A stretch of DNA of 64,000 bases from Collybiopsis luxurians FD-317 M1 (GCA_000827265.1 KN834827.1:114545-178544); one strand, 5' to 3'. Positions 50,400-63,378 are shown, counted from the stretch's first letter. The notes: generated from the letters alone by a model not told the origin. Made by a program: numbers and translations.

Positions 50400-52325
50400 T
50401 AAATGTTCAACAGCACATAACTACTATACGGTAGGACAGAGCTAACTGGCCTAGTGGCTTAGGTCATCACTGTATGCCAGGCTACGGAACATACATGCAG
50501 TGGGCCAGGTTTGAGTCATTGCATATATGATCTTTTGAACAAAGATGCAGTAGCCCAGTGGATATTAACTCACCGCATATATATTTCGTGGGTTAAATGT
50601 CACCGATCAAGTGGCTTAGCTAATGACTGTATTCCATGCTGCAGAACATACATGCAGTAGGCCAGATTTTTATTCATCGCATATGTGTACTTTTGGACAA
50701 AGATGCAATAGCCCAGATTTTAGGTCACTGTATATGTATTTTGTAAACCAAAGACTGACTAACCCAGTGGCTTAGCAGCGCACCACTATACGACATTCTA
50801 CAGGACGTACATGCAATGGGCCACGGTTTTTAGTGGTTGTATATATGTGCTGTTGGATAAAGATGCAGTAGCCCAGATGTGAAGGCACTGCATATATGTT
50901 TTGTAGGACAGAGCCCACCGGCCCAGTGGCTTAGCCGACTGACCATTGCATTATCTGCTACGGAACATATATGCAGTGAGCCGGATCATTGGTGATTGCT
51001 TATATGGCCAGTAGCGTATATGTTCCATTAGACAAAGATGCAGTACTAGCACACGTATTAAGTCGCTGCATAAATGTTTTGTAGGCTGACTGAGTGGCCC
51101 GGCTCACCAGCTTATTCTGGGCTACGGAATTTATTGCATCTATGCTTAATGTACAAAGATGCAGTACTGGATAACAGTGCAATGCTACATTTAGTGAGTC
51201 ATTGTAAATATGTTCTAAAGGCGAGGATTCACTGATCTAGTTGGTCAGTCACCACCGAACTCACCACTGCATTCTCTCCTACAGGAAAAATATGCAGTGA
51301 GCCGTTATTGCATATATGACCTATAGAATAAAGATGCAGTGGTCTAAGTCTAGAATTACTGGTATTCCCTACAGGGTAAACATGGAGTGGTGCAACTTGT
51401 GGATGACTGTATGCATGTCCTACAGAACTGAGACTCTTTGGTGGCTTACATTCCCAGTAACTACCGTGATGTGCATTCTCTGGGACACTATGTCTTCTTG
51501 TGGTAGGACATGCATGCCGTAACTAATAAGCTGGGCCACTGCACTTTTGTCCTGTAGGAGATACATGCAGTAATTCATAGGCTGGGCAACTGAATTTTTG
51601 TCTTGTAGGACATACATGCAGTGACTCATAAGCTGGGCCACCGCATTTTGTCGTATAGGAAACATATGCAGTGACTCATCAGCTGGGCCACTGCATCTTT
51701 ATCCCGCAGGAGATATATGCAGCGACTCATAAGCTGGGCCACTGTATCCTTGTCCGGTAGGACCTACATGCTGATGCAGTAACTCATAGGTTGAGCCACT
51801 GTGTCTTTGTCCTGTAGGACATGCATCATGATGCAGTAACTCATAAGCTGGGCCATCGCATTTTTGTCATGTAGGACATACGTGCAGTAATTCATAGGCT
51901 GGGCCACTGAATTTTTGTCTTGTAGGACATACATGCAGTGACTCATAAGCTGGGCCGCTGCATTTTTGTCATTTGGGAAATATATGCAGCGACTTATCAG
52001 CTGGGCCACTGCATCTTTGTCCTGCAGGAGATATATGCAGCGACTCATAAGCTGGGCCACTGTATCCTTGTCCGGTAGGACATACATGCTGATTCAGTAA
52101 CTCATAGGCTGAGCCACTGTGTCTTTGTCCTGTAGGATAAATATGCAATGCCTCATATGCTGGGCCACTGCTGTGATTTTGTCCTATAGGACATACATGC
52201 AGTAACTCAGAAATGGGCCGCTGTATCTTTGCCCTGCAGGACACACGGAATCTAGGCCACTACACCTTTGCTCCGGAAATTAAATATGCATTGACTCAGG
52301 CCTGGGCCACTGAATCTTCATCCCA
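50400..52325 (-). repeat. Satellite array, minus-oriented arm (right block)
   Basis: About 35 units. On the plus strand they read TGCAGTGACTCATAAGCTGGGCCACTGCA, then a short T-rich joint and GTCCTGTAGGACATACA. Units at 51.5-52.25 kb are very similar to each other; those before 51.3 kb are decayed. This arm is the mirror image of the arm starting at 52.75 kb. Minus-strand frames with a 17-residue period (51420-51665, 51764-52087) pass through it. Confidence 0.85.
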
Positions 52326-52749
52326 GCAAGTTACAAAAATGAGAACATAGGGAAAGAGGAAATTATGATGCTTGCTTGGAGTTCAAAAGAGAACCGAAGC
52401 TTGCGTGAGTACAGTGAGGCAGTCCAATGGTTTCTATGGACCAAGTGGCATAAGCATTTAATATCAATGCCTTCGAGAAGTGTACATTGTGGCGGATGTA
52501 CGAGGGAACATGTTACTATATTCTCTAGAAAATATAGCAGATACACAAATAGTTGAACCCTAACAATACAATATGAAAATAATTGGAATAAGTTTGTAGA
52601 GTTAGAGACCTTACAAAGTCTTCAGTTCTAAATCAAATGCAGTAGAATGTAAAATATATGGTAAAGCAATGAAATAAAGTAGATGAAAACTCAACATTTG
52701 GGTAATCCTTCTGCCTTAACCATGAGGCAGAAGTTTCCAAGTTAAAATA
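52326..52749. other. Non-repeat spacer between inverted satellite arms
   Basis: About 420 bp without unit periodicity, A/T-rich, with a 63-71 codon frame on each strand and no recognised motif. It lies exactly where the satellite changes orientation. Confidence 0.6.
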
Positions 52750-54445
52750 GTGCCGATAATTGGGCGAAATGCAACTCTCCGTAAATCTACATATGTGTAC
52801 ATCCTCCAAAATAAAGATGCAGGGGTCTGGCTCTTCAGTTGCAGCAGGTATGCCTCACAAAACAAGGATGCAGTGGCCCAGCCTAGGAGTCACTGCATGT
52901 ATGTCCTACAGGACAAGGATGCAGTGGCTCAGCCTAAGAGTCACTGCATGTATATCCTACAGGACATGGATGCAGTAGCCCAGCTTATGAGTGACTGCAT
53001 ATATGTCCTACAGGAAAAGGATGCAGTGGCCCAGCCTAGGAGTCACTGCATGTATGTCTTACAGGAAAAGGAGGAAAAGGATACAGTGACCCAGCCTAGG
53101 AGTCACTGCATGTATGTCCTACAGGACAAGGATGCAGTGGCCCAGCCTAGGAGTCACTGCATGTATATCCTACAGGACAATGATGCAATGGCCCAGCCTA
53201 GGAGTCACTGCATGTATATCCTACAGGAAAAGGATGCAGTGGCCCAGGAGTATATATGTATGTCCAGCCTAGGAGTCACTGCATATATATATGTCCTACA
53301 GGTCAAGGTTGCAGTGGCCCAGCCTAAGAGTCATTGCACATATGTATGTCCTATGGGACAAGGTTGCAGTGGCCCAGTTTAGGAGTCCCTGCATATATGT
53401 ATGTCCTACGGGACGAGGTTGCAGTGGCCCAGTTTAGGAGTCGCTGCATATATGTATGTCCTACGGGACGAGGTTGCAGTGGCCCAGTTTAGGAGTCACT
53501 GTATATATGTATGTCCTACGGAACAAGGTTGCAGTGGCGCAGCTTAGGAGTCACTGCATATGAGTATGTCCTACGGGACAAGGATGCAGTGGCGCAGCTT
53601 ATGAGTTACTGCATACATATACTACAAGACAAGGATGCAGTGGCCCATGCTAAGTTACTGCATGCGTGTCCTATAACGCAAAAGTGCAATGGCCCAGTTG
53701 CTGAGTCAGTGAATATATGATCTATACTAGGATAAAAATCCAGTGACCCAAGCCCTGAGTCACTGCATATTCAACCTACAGGGCAAGGGTCCAGTGGCAT
53801 GGATTCTAAGTAACTATACTTATATTCAGCCTGCAGAACAAAGATTTAGTTGCCTCGGTCCTGAATCATTACATATGCATACATACCCCAGAATAAAGAT
53901 GCAGTGGACTCACTGCTGATTTACTGCATGTATACCCTGCAGGACAAAGATGCAGTGGCCCAGGTCCTAAGTCACCGCATACAGCACAAAGATGCAATGG
54001 TGGGGCTGCTGACTCACTGCGTGTATGTTGTACAGCACAAATTCAACCTACAGGACCAAGATTCAGTGGCTTGGGTTCTGGGTAACTCCATATACATTCT
54101 TTAGAACAAATTCAGGTGCCTAGATCCTAGTTCACGACATATACATTCTACAGGATAAACTACACACGCTACAAATTCACTTGCCAGGTTCGGAGTTACT
54201 GCATATACAACCTACTGAAGAAAGATTTAGTGGCCTAGGTTCTGACTTACTTCGTAGATAACCACTTATAAAAGATTCAGCGGCTCAGGTTCTGAATCTA
54301 CATGTCCATCCTACAGAACGCAGATTCAGTGACCCAGGTGCTAAGTCACAGCATGTATGTCCTACAGATCAAAGATACAGAGGCGCAACTTCTAAGTCAT
54401 TGCATGTATGTCCTACAGGACAAAAATTTTGAGAGTATATATATA
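52750..54445 (+). repeat. Satellite array, plus-oriented arm (right block)
   Basis: About 30 units; the best conserved (52.85-53.65 kb) read ATGCAGTGGCCCAGCCTAGG, AGTCACTGCAT, GTATGTCCTACAGGACAAGG. Dyads are ATGCAGTG/CACTGCAT and GTCCT-ac-AGGAC. The period is 51 bp over many units, which keeps a 210-codon frame open (52750-53382) encoding 17-residue repeats of the type VAQPRSHCMYVLQDKDA. Some units carry a 3-10 bp insertion ('tatatgta'). The array decays towards 54.4 kb. Confidence 0.85.
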
Positions 54446-55301
54446 TATTCCGACCCATTGTTTTTCACTTGACAGACTACTTACTTCTCAGCGGACCCTA
54501 ATCGCTGTGATACATAGCACAAAGACCCGAATAGAGACATAAAAGGGGTACTACTAATACATCCGTACAAAAAAGTAATAAAAATACCAATCCTAAGTAC
54601 TGGGGGCATTCTAGCTCATCAAGGAAACCTAGGCCAATTTTTTAAACAAAATATATATATATTGGCCAACTCTGCAGTGACGATAGCCTCCATTCAATGC
54701 TCGAGCCGGCTGTCAGCCGGACAACCGGCTCCACTTCAATCCTCTCGTAATTCCTATAGACTTGCAGTGAGCCATGCGACCGGCAGGTTTACAGTATTTT
54801 ATTGAGAAAGGTTCACGTCAACTCACAAAACCGAGGCTATGTCTATTGAAGCCTCCTTGAAGCCTGGAGGCCGTATTCAGAGATTTGGCCTAAGTTGATT
54901 TTCTTGACGAGCTGTCAATTCAACGACCAGCATCAGACGTGACGGGGTCTGCTATCTGTAGCAATAATATTCAGTGGGGAGATCTCGCATACTATATCAA
55001 AATTTTAGACCGGAATTCTGTGCTGTTCAATTTTAGCAGCTCATTTTCTTATCGTTGGGGTATTATACAGCGAGGCGGGGAAAAACGCAGTAGCACGTAA
55101 CGTTCCGAGTTCAATACAATTGGCCCTTCAATTAAGCTTTCATTGAGGTAAGGCGGTCTGCATTAGGACTCTTGATTATTAGATGACCATACATTTTTCC
55201 CCAAACATCTATGGAAGCTACGGAAAGCGTTACACCCCAAACACAAAAAATAACTTCAGAATAATTTATAATACCAATGTAGAGTGCCTGAACCGAATAT
55301 A
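54446..55301. other. Flank between satellite and R2, with about 650 bp absent from the left block
   Basis: The first 150 bp (about 54470-54600) match left-block 12510-12655 ('cgctgtgatac', 'agcacaaagacccgaa'). From about 54600 to 55295 there is no left counterpart, and homology resumes at the R2 stop. The extra part holds a hairpin (GCCGGCTG/CAGCCGGA, about 54705-54722) and no recognised gene. Confidence 0.5.
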
Positions 55302-57760
55302 CTAAGCGAGTTGATAAGGGATACATGCCGCACAACCAAAGACCTCTAGAAACCACGTGGCATAAAACATTGCGAGCGCATACTCCAAACGTTTGAGGAA
55401 GGCTTCAAAATTGGGCCTCCCGTCATCTGTTGGTAAGTTTAGTAAAAGTAATTCCGGCTTGTTACCATTCCAAGATCGCATCACACAATGCAAGGCTTGA
55501 AGATATGGCCATTGATCTTGCAAGGTTAGAGCACCCAATCCCTGCGATGCAATTCCTATATCGACATAGCTGGCCGTTCCTTCCCAGCAAGAATTCAATA
55601 AACTATGCCGTTCAGCTGCATTCATCCCACTGCTGTCCAGACGCCTATTGAGTGCAATCAGGTCATTTCGAAAACCCAGTTCTTGTAACTCCCAGATAAT
55701 TTCATGGCCAATGTGAGGTGTGATACTCACTGTTGGGGAAAGATAGGTGCCTCTCCAGGTAACAGGTTGCTATGAGATGTTCTCATTATTGGAGTTTAAG
55801 ATGTTCAAAAGTCGTCTGAGAAGCTCACGCATCTTGCCATGGCGCCAGCCAGTCACCGTCGAAACATCTACATGCCCGTATTTCCAGCCAGCAACTTCTA
55901 AAAGACATCGCCACTGCTTACTGGTGAGACACAGCGAGGAAGGTCTGTTGAGCTGAGTAAGGATTAATTCATGGATTCGGAGCCAACTGTGAAACAACAG
56001 CCGGACAGTCTCAGGTTTTGTCGGCGAGAGGATATTTCGAGCAGGAGGTAAACTGAAACTGGGGTTAAGCCCTGCAAGTGGATGCCATGCTAGAGCATGA
56101 TTAGACAAGTATCGCAGAGCATTTGCCCAGTTTTGAAGAGGCACGGGCATGAATGTACTATCTGGAGCCAGGAATGTGTTACTGATGGAAGGAAGGGTCG
56201 TGCTGGTTTTGGAGTCTAAAACCAAGCGGTGGGTGAGTATTTACATATTCCCTGGAAAAGTCAGGAACACATACATGGCGAGAACCTGGCAGTGTCAACC
56301 TTCAACTTTCGACCACGATTGTGCAAGGAAGCAGAGTGTCTAGGTGAAAATAATTGATCCACTTCAGATCCTAAGAGTCCAGTAGGCTCATTGAGGAGCG
56401 AATCCAGGAAGGTCACCATTCTGGTATAACAGTTGGGTCTATTTGGGAGACCGTCGTAAATTATTTTATGGGGAGGGGAAGCATCGGCACAATTGACAAT
56501 GAACCCATCAGGGTGAATGAACCATTGAGAGTGGTCTTCTCACAAAAAGGGTGCAACAGCATCGATACGCACATATGGCATGCTTTCGGACAGACAGATA
56601 TACCACACTGGTATTCTGGTGTAGAAAAGAAGGTCCAGGTCATTGAGATTCTCTGTAAACGCTCCGATAACATGCTCAAGAGGCTGCCGGATGTGAGAGT
56701 TGGCATCCTTTAACTGAGTCTGCCACTCATCTCCCACCCAACGACACTGGGCATTCAATTCCAGCAAGCAGCGTTGGACTTGAGCGACCATAACAAACAC
56801 CTTCTCCCTAGTTCCAGGGATATCCAAACGATCTAGGAACCTTCTCAGGTTTGTTGCCAGGGAGTTGATGCAGGTATCATTGATGTTGGGCAGAACTTCT
56901 CGCAAAACTCAGTGAGCAAGCATTGCTAGACCTTTGTGAAACACAGTTTCCAGCTTCCCCAGCCCCAGAGAAGAGTTGATAACACAAAAATGGTTGACAT
57001 CAGGAGTACGCCATGCATAATAAAATGGGTTTTCTGGGTTACGAGAAGGAGAGAGCATTAGAGATAGATGGCAGAAATTGTTCCGGAAAGGTTGTGGGAA
57101 GTATAAGGGGTCATCAGAGCCAAAATGATAATCCCGCTGGAGACAGACACGGCATTGTTTGGGGGGAGACAAAAGATAATTCATATTCGGAGAAAAGGTG
57201 AGGATGTCTCCCTCAATAATATTCCCAACTTTCCTGTCAAACGACCTCCAGTCAGCTGACAAATGTGAATAAAGGCCATCAGCAAAATAAAAATGAATTT
57301 ACCTTCTTTGAGAGAGACAGAGTTGCGAGTTAGTACACTCGGGTCCTTTTGAACATTCTGGAAGGTCATTGGGAATGCTCGTATTTTCTCTTGAAGCAGG
57401 TCCTACCAGCAATTTTCAGACCACATTGATGGGATATACTGAGAAGAACATATACCATGGAGAGAAGGTGTACAAATCAGGACACAAGGGGCTTGTCGAA
57501 AATTCTCATGGGCATAAGCCGCAATCTTGTCAAGCAAGAATGAGATTTGCAGAGAAGTATAATGTTTAAGAGAGGTGACAAATTGGCTTTGTGAATGAAA
57601 TAGATTACCGAGAAGAAAAATAGACACAGTGGAATGAAAACAAAGAACCGGGAGGTTTAAGTGCCCACCAACACCAGTGTTAAACTTCAGAATCGGGCCG
57701 TGCTCGATAAGTTGCTCCAACTCCTCCTTCCAGAACCCAATTTTTGTAGTAAATTACAGC
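55302..57760 (-). pseudogene. R2: decayed paralogue of L2
   Basis: It follows L2 exon by exon ('FQNVQKDPSVLTR', 'GDILTFSPN', 'DPLYFPQPF', 'SKQWRCLLEVAGW', 'IIWELQELGFRND'), with the intron after 'FSPC' at the same place. Three in-frame stops interrupt it: TGA at 56909-56911 (CAG in L2), TGA at 56540-56542 (CAA in L2) and TAG at 55770-55772, but no frameshift was seen. It ends at a TAG at 55302-55304. The 5' end is unresolved. It is likely a pseudogene unless stops are read through. Confidence 0.7.
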
Positions 57761-57799
57761 AGCAATGCAAGTAGTAACACTCCATGATATAAGTTTCAC

Positions 57800-60700
57800 T
57801 TATTTCGAAGATGTTCCTATGTGTCTTTTAGCCTTTACTGCATCTTGCATCTTGTGGATCCACGCCTCTATATCTCCGTCAGCTTTAGCTCTTTTCTCCT
57901 CCTCTTCCTTGACAGTGGCTAAATGATCCTGCAGCCTCCTAATCATAGCTTGCAACTGAACACTTTCCAGTCGGTCAACCACATACAAACCTTGATCATT
58001 TTTCTCCTTTGTCCAGACATCATCCAAACACCAAGTGGTCACATCTTGAATTTGTCCTAGCACCAGTTCTCATAAACAAGGATGGAGGTACTGTGTGTGC
58101 CAGCCCTCACTACTCCACCCTGGCTTGCCTCCTCTAGTTCTAGACTCAATTTTCCCAGTTTTGAACAAGAAGAATTCAAGAACCACTTTCTCCCAGTGGC
58201 ATCCACAGTGCATAGCCCCATCATCCAACTTTTCCCCCGCTTTCTTGGGTTGATACGGCACGCCAGTGACATTCCATGGTCTCGGTGTTCCGGACCAATC
58301 ATTCTGTTTTGCATTCCGAGTATTGGCGTGTTGCAGACATCAAATGTGGCCATGAGTTGTCGTCAGTATTTCCATAGATAATTCAGGACATGTACTGGCG
58401 CACTCGGGGATGAAGAAGTCAACAGTGCGCAAAAGATACTTGATGTCCCTTGAAAATTTTTCCCTGTTGGTCAGGAAAGCTCTTATCTCACCACGAGCTT
58501 GCTCTGTCAATTACGGACATTCAGAACAAACATGTATAATGGTGAGATTTAAAATTCCTTTACCTGCAATATTCTTGTCTCTTGCCAGTCTCATGCATCT
58601 CTCATCTAGTATCGATTCACTTGATAAGAAGAGCCATATAGGATTGAATGGAAATACACTGACATTCTTGTTCATCCTCCTTCTTCCTCTTAATGTTTCG
58701 CGTTTTCTTACCCACGAACTCAGTACCACTTCCATTGTCATCATCAGCAAATTGCGCAAAATCTTGCTCTTTGAATTCCCCAAGGTCAGCTCGCATGGTC
58801 TTGGCCGCTAAACCATTTTAAATAATAATGCCTTTCTTGTACAGATAATTTACTTACCTTGCTTCCGCTTGAAATTGAGAGTTGATTCTGTCGCAAGAGG
58901 TACAATTGGGCCATCCGTAGTGTTAGCATGATCGAGTTTTGTTTGAGATTGAGCAATATCAGGCTTGGCTTCAGACATCTCCACATCTTTGTTGTCATCC
59001 AGAGACAACTCCAGTTTGACACTGTCGAAGTCAATTAAGGTAAGTCCCATTTGCGCAGCGGTGGTGATCAATTCTCTCAACCTATCTGAGGACGCTGAAC
59101 TGGTAGAAAGTAGAGTGGAGAGAGATTTGGGAACTTCAAGGGGTAACAAACTTTGACTATTGCTTTGAGACGATGAAGTCGGGCAGGCATAGGAAATGGT
59201 TGGATCTACATCAACTTGAGCACCCTCAGAAGTAGAACAAACTGCCAACATAGTCGGGTCAACAGTGAGTGGTTTCTCAGGAGGTGGGGTAGTGTGGGGT
59301 ACTGGTGATGTTGATGAAGGAGGCAAAGGATGAAGAATGACAGTAGGTTGGGTCGCTTCAGGGAGATACTTGTTGTCCTTCTGAGGAAGGTCGGGCGTTA
59401 GAGAATTGGGTATTTGTGCAGATAAATTCGAGGCATCTTGCCCAGAAATGGGCCAAATTATCCTTGGGGCTGGATTTGTTGAGATGAGAATGCTAGGTGT
59501 TGGGTTTAGGATGGACTTATCCCCAGGCGGGGCAGGAGAACTCAGAGATTGGGACGGAGTACTCTCTTCCTCTCCTGGTTGAGGATGCATCACCTTTGCG
59601 ACTGCTGCTGCCACTTGCCCCTGTGCAGAGCTCAAAGCCACAGCTATGATTTCAGATTGAGTAGCTTCTGGGCTTGTGCTTGTATGACCAGGGGAAGATC
59701 GGGGCAGGGTCGTAGATGACACAGTGGAGAATGGAACACTAGGAGTTGAATTTGGGAAGGAATGATCCTCAGGTTTGGCTGGAGAGTACAGAACTTGGGA
59801 CAGAGTACTCTCCTCATCTCCTGATCCAGGATGTTCAACCCCTGAGGCCGTTGTTGCCACCTCACCCTGCATGGAGCTTAAAGCTAGAGCCAAAGGTTCA
59901 GATTCAGAGGCTTCCTGGATTGTCCTCATATGACCAGGGGATGGAATAAAGGGAGGGATGGATGTCATGTCGGGAGCTTCGAGACACAAGGGGGAAGTCA
60001 ATGAACCACCAAATTTGGGGTTTATTTGGTTGTGCATGGATCCTTCCTGAGTGTTAGTTTTAGGACTGGTATAAACACCTGGATGGGAATTGTTTGAGCC
60101 ATAGTTTTGCCAAATTCGATGATATTGCCAACCTATCATCAGATCTCTGGCCCCATCGGAAAGTCTGTTTCCCGAGTATACACTGTTTGTGGTGACGGCA
60201 GGTGGCGAAAACACTGATTCCAAAAAAAAAGAAAAACATCTTGAGGTGAGTTCTTTCTGCAATCATGTTTACAAACTGTAGTAGACTCACACATTGGACA
60301 TTTACCTATAGCATTATCCAGAATATCACTAACACGTTCTTCAATATCTCGCATGGAAGAATTCTCTCGACTGCCTAGATTGTTCGCAGTTCCCTCAGGT
60401 TGAGACATGGGTGAACCCAACTGGCTATCTCGCAATTTTTCAGGAGCTGCATCAGATACACTGGGCACCTGAAGGTTACGGTGAGCTTGGTCCCCACCCA
60501 TGGCCTCTGTCAAGTCTGTTGACTCTTTGAAGTTTGAGTGGCTACTCTCTACTTCTGCGCAAGATCAGGTAAGGCAGTAAACATTTGACAAGAAATATTT
60601 GTACTAACCATCCTTTGTTTTCGACAGTGGGTCAATATTGGAGTCACTGTGGTTCTCTTCTCTGCTCCCTACAGTTCTGAATGAGAGCTTGCCAGAAGTA

Positions 60701-61139
60701 TAGGAGGAACTCCAAAATGTGTACCATCAAGATCAGACAAGTCTGAAACTGGGCTGGCAGCCCCCGGGGTCTCGCATTTCCCTGTCAAGCGAAATGAGAG
60801 ATCTTAATGCAGCCATACGAGAGCGAAAAAAAAAAAGCTTGCCACTCTGGTTTGTATGCATGTTCTGCTGGTGGGTGGTGACCGGTTCAAGAAATGGTGC
60901 CAATTGGTGTCTCAGTATCTCCACTTTATTCTGGCAGGTGGTGATACTTTGTTGAATTTGCTTCACATTATTCGGCCTTGCCGTTGCCAGTTTGTCGGTT
61001 TGGGCATGGACCTGTTCTTCTAGCTGAGTGATCTCTCGTTCAAGGCAGGTACAATGCTCTTCGGAATTGGATTGGGCTGCAAGGGTGGAAAAATTAGAAA
61101 GATGACCTGAGTACATGGAAGACACATCACACCAGGCAT
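57800..61139 (-). pseudogene. R1: decayed paralogue of L1
   Basis: The same architecture as L1: first exon ATG at 61139, coiled coil ('LATARPNNVKQIQQSITTC'), 'DILDNAIGKCPMC', 'LSDGARDLMIGWQY', a long Ser/Pro-rich stretch, 'AAQMGLTLIDF', then the conserved C-terminal domain. Here the region equivalent to the helix after L1 is 'ILDNAIGKCPMCESTTVC', richer in Cys than L1. Two in-frame TGA codons interrupt the C-terminal domain: 58340-58342 (CGA in L1) and 58070-58072 (TGT in L1). The long exon 60262-58850 is open. Confidence 0.7.
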
Positions 61140-62026
61140 AGCGAATATATCTGCTGCGGCAAATAATGGCTCAAAAACTCATGCGCTGAAAAAAAATTGT
61201 GCTTTTGTATAATCCACTTATGTATTTCCAATTTTGGAAGAAAATACTTTGCCACTCTTGCGAAATTCACACAATGAAGCATTCCAACTGTGACTCATTG
61301 TTTAGTCATTCATGGCTCTCATATCCATTCAGAATTTTAATATCCAGTTATCTCAAGCTCCTCCAATTCAGATGCACCAAAGAAGTCTACACCAAAACAT
61401 CCTAGCGACGAAAAACAACGTAAGTGCAAATCTATGATCCTTCTATGAATATACATACATATGTACATACCAGCTTCTCCAGACCCCAAAAGCCATTTAC
61501 CTCACGGAGTAATATTCCATTGACTTTGGAATGCGTTAGTTCAAAGTGAGAACTCCATAAGTAATTAAGAAGCCACATAGTTTTCTTGCCCTGAAAGGCA
61601 GCTGCAGGGAAGATGCCTCCTGCCAGTATACTGACGTTTCCAGCACCTGTGGCTTTCAGAGACCAGCTTAATTTGGATTCAGGTCAAGAAGCCTTTTTTC
61701 TCTCAGTCTTCGGGTTTTCTATGAAGAATGACAGGATTTATGGGAGAGAGTACAGGACAAAATAAGGTGGAGTAACCAAATGCTCAATGTACGTAGTGTG
61801 CACAAAGTTGTATTTTTCTACAGTGGCCTTGAATATAAAGAATTTTCTATTCTATCAGGCTACCACATGGTTCTGGTCTGTTGCAGGCAGAGGGGATGCC
61901 TTTTGAACATGGACGACAGTTGTGCCAATGCAGTTTTGTTCATAAGATGGCATGCAGTAGTGAGATTCACCATCCAGTTGTCATCGTAACTGCAATCAGC
62001 TCTTCAGTCAGTTCAGAAGCATAGAT
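61140..62026. other. Intergenic region between R1 and R3
   Basis: No gene is supported. It is collinear with 18226-19223 on the left; part of the end (about 61860-61990, 'ggggatgcc...atggacgacagttgtgccaa') still matches left 19075-19135. Confidence 0.4.
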
Positions 62027-63129
62027 TTATGATTCTGACTTGTCACTGGTCTTTTCATGGCTGCTTAAAATAATGTCCATAAAATGGGGCATAGAGTACC
62101 TTACTGTGAGAAAACCGCAGCCAGTAAGCCGATAGATAATCTGGAATTGTGCTGCATTATAAACCACAGACCACCCATGTAGGTGAAGGGTAGATGTCAA
62201 ATTATTCTTGTCAGTCTCTGGGGTTGGGGTTAAAGACCACCTCCACATCGATTCATCCCCAAACTGATGTGGTCCGAGCAGAAATTCTTGTCCCGGTGCA
62301 TGCGAAAAATGTGAGACATCTACTCCAAGAGAGCCATGACATCCCCCGGTGATGAAGCTGAAGGTCTTGTGGGTGACTACCAGAGCAGGGTCTTGACAGT
62401 CGAAAGTTGAGGATGGAAAGATTGACCAGACATCGGTCGCTGAAATCAGGTTATGCATCACCGCTGTAAATGAAGTCAAATTGCGTGTTTGGAATGAGTG
62501 AATGGTAAGGTTTACTTACTTGACTGTTGCTCAAAAATTGCATTCAAGATGCTGTGGGTTGCACCGTACACACAAAGCAGGACTTCTCTGTTTGTGAAAC
62601 AGTACAGAATGGAACCCTCGGTGGTACCGTGAGCCCAGCATTCATTTGACTCAAACATCTCTTGAAAACTCTGTCAATGGTCTGGGATGAGTTCCCATTG
62701 AACTGAACAATATTCAAAGCCCATAGGCCGCAAAACATTTGCAAGTTTTGGAACTAGGCAGTGATCCAGGAAAATATCCAAAGGACATACGCTGGGGGCC
62801 AGAAGAGCAGCACCACAGAGAAATAGGTAGGACCAGACCCCTGAGATTACAGCCCCAAGATGATGCTGATGTTTCCAGAATCAACGAACTCAAGAAAATG
62901 TGCCTAAATAGACAGCAAGGCCCGCTTCAATGTTCAGCTTTTCAGCCATGAACATGTCAACCAGGGCATGCAGCCTGCGACATACTTGACGAAGCCTCAT
63001 TAAGTCTCCATTTCCAAGTAAATTGAATAGGTTAACCAAAGCGCTCTTCTCATTTTCACCAGGAGTTATGACAGTGAGGGGGGGCATCTCTGAAATTGGA
63101 ATGAGCAAGGGCGAGTCTTCCATCAACAT
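62027..63129 (-). pseudogene. R3: decayed F-box paralogue of L3
   Basis: The ATG at 63129 opens an uninterrupted N terminus with an F-box-like stretch ('LVNLFNLLGNGDLMRLRQVC'), unlike the left copy, whose frame is shifted there. Downstream are three in-frame TGA codons: 62890-62892, 62881-62883 and 62674-62676 (CGG, CAA and CGA in L3). The second exon (about 62462-62027, after an intron starting GTAAGT) is open and aligns with L3's last exon ('HNLISATD.WSIFPSSTFD', 'GVDVSHFS'). Confidence 0.7.
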
Positions 63130-63378
63130 ATTCTAGTGTGGCAGTCTAATCTTTATATGGTCAGGATATGAAAGAGCACGAATACTTGGAAGATGGTTTC
63201 TGTTTCCATTTTGGGTAGTCAAATCTAGATATCTAGTAATAGAAATGAGCCCACCACTTTGAACAGTAATCTGGATTTTTTGGGCCAAAATTCAACCCTG
63301 AGCCACATTCACCAGTATCCTTTGTATCTAACACTTCTTTATTTCAGTGACACCTAGAGCAAGGACTAACAGGCCCAC

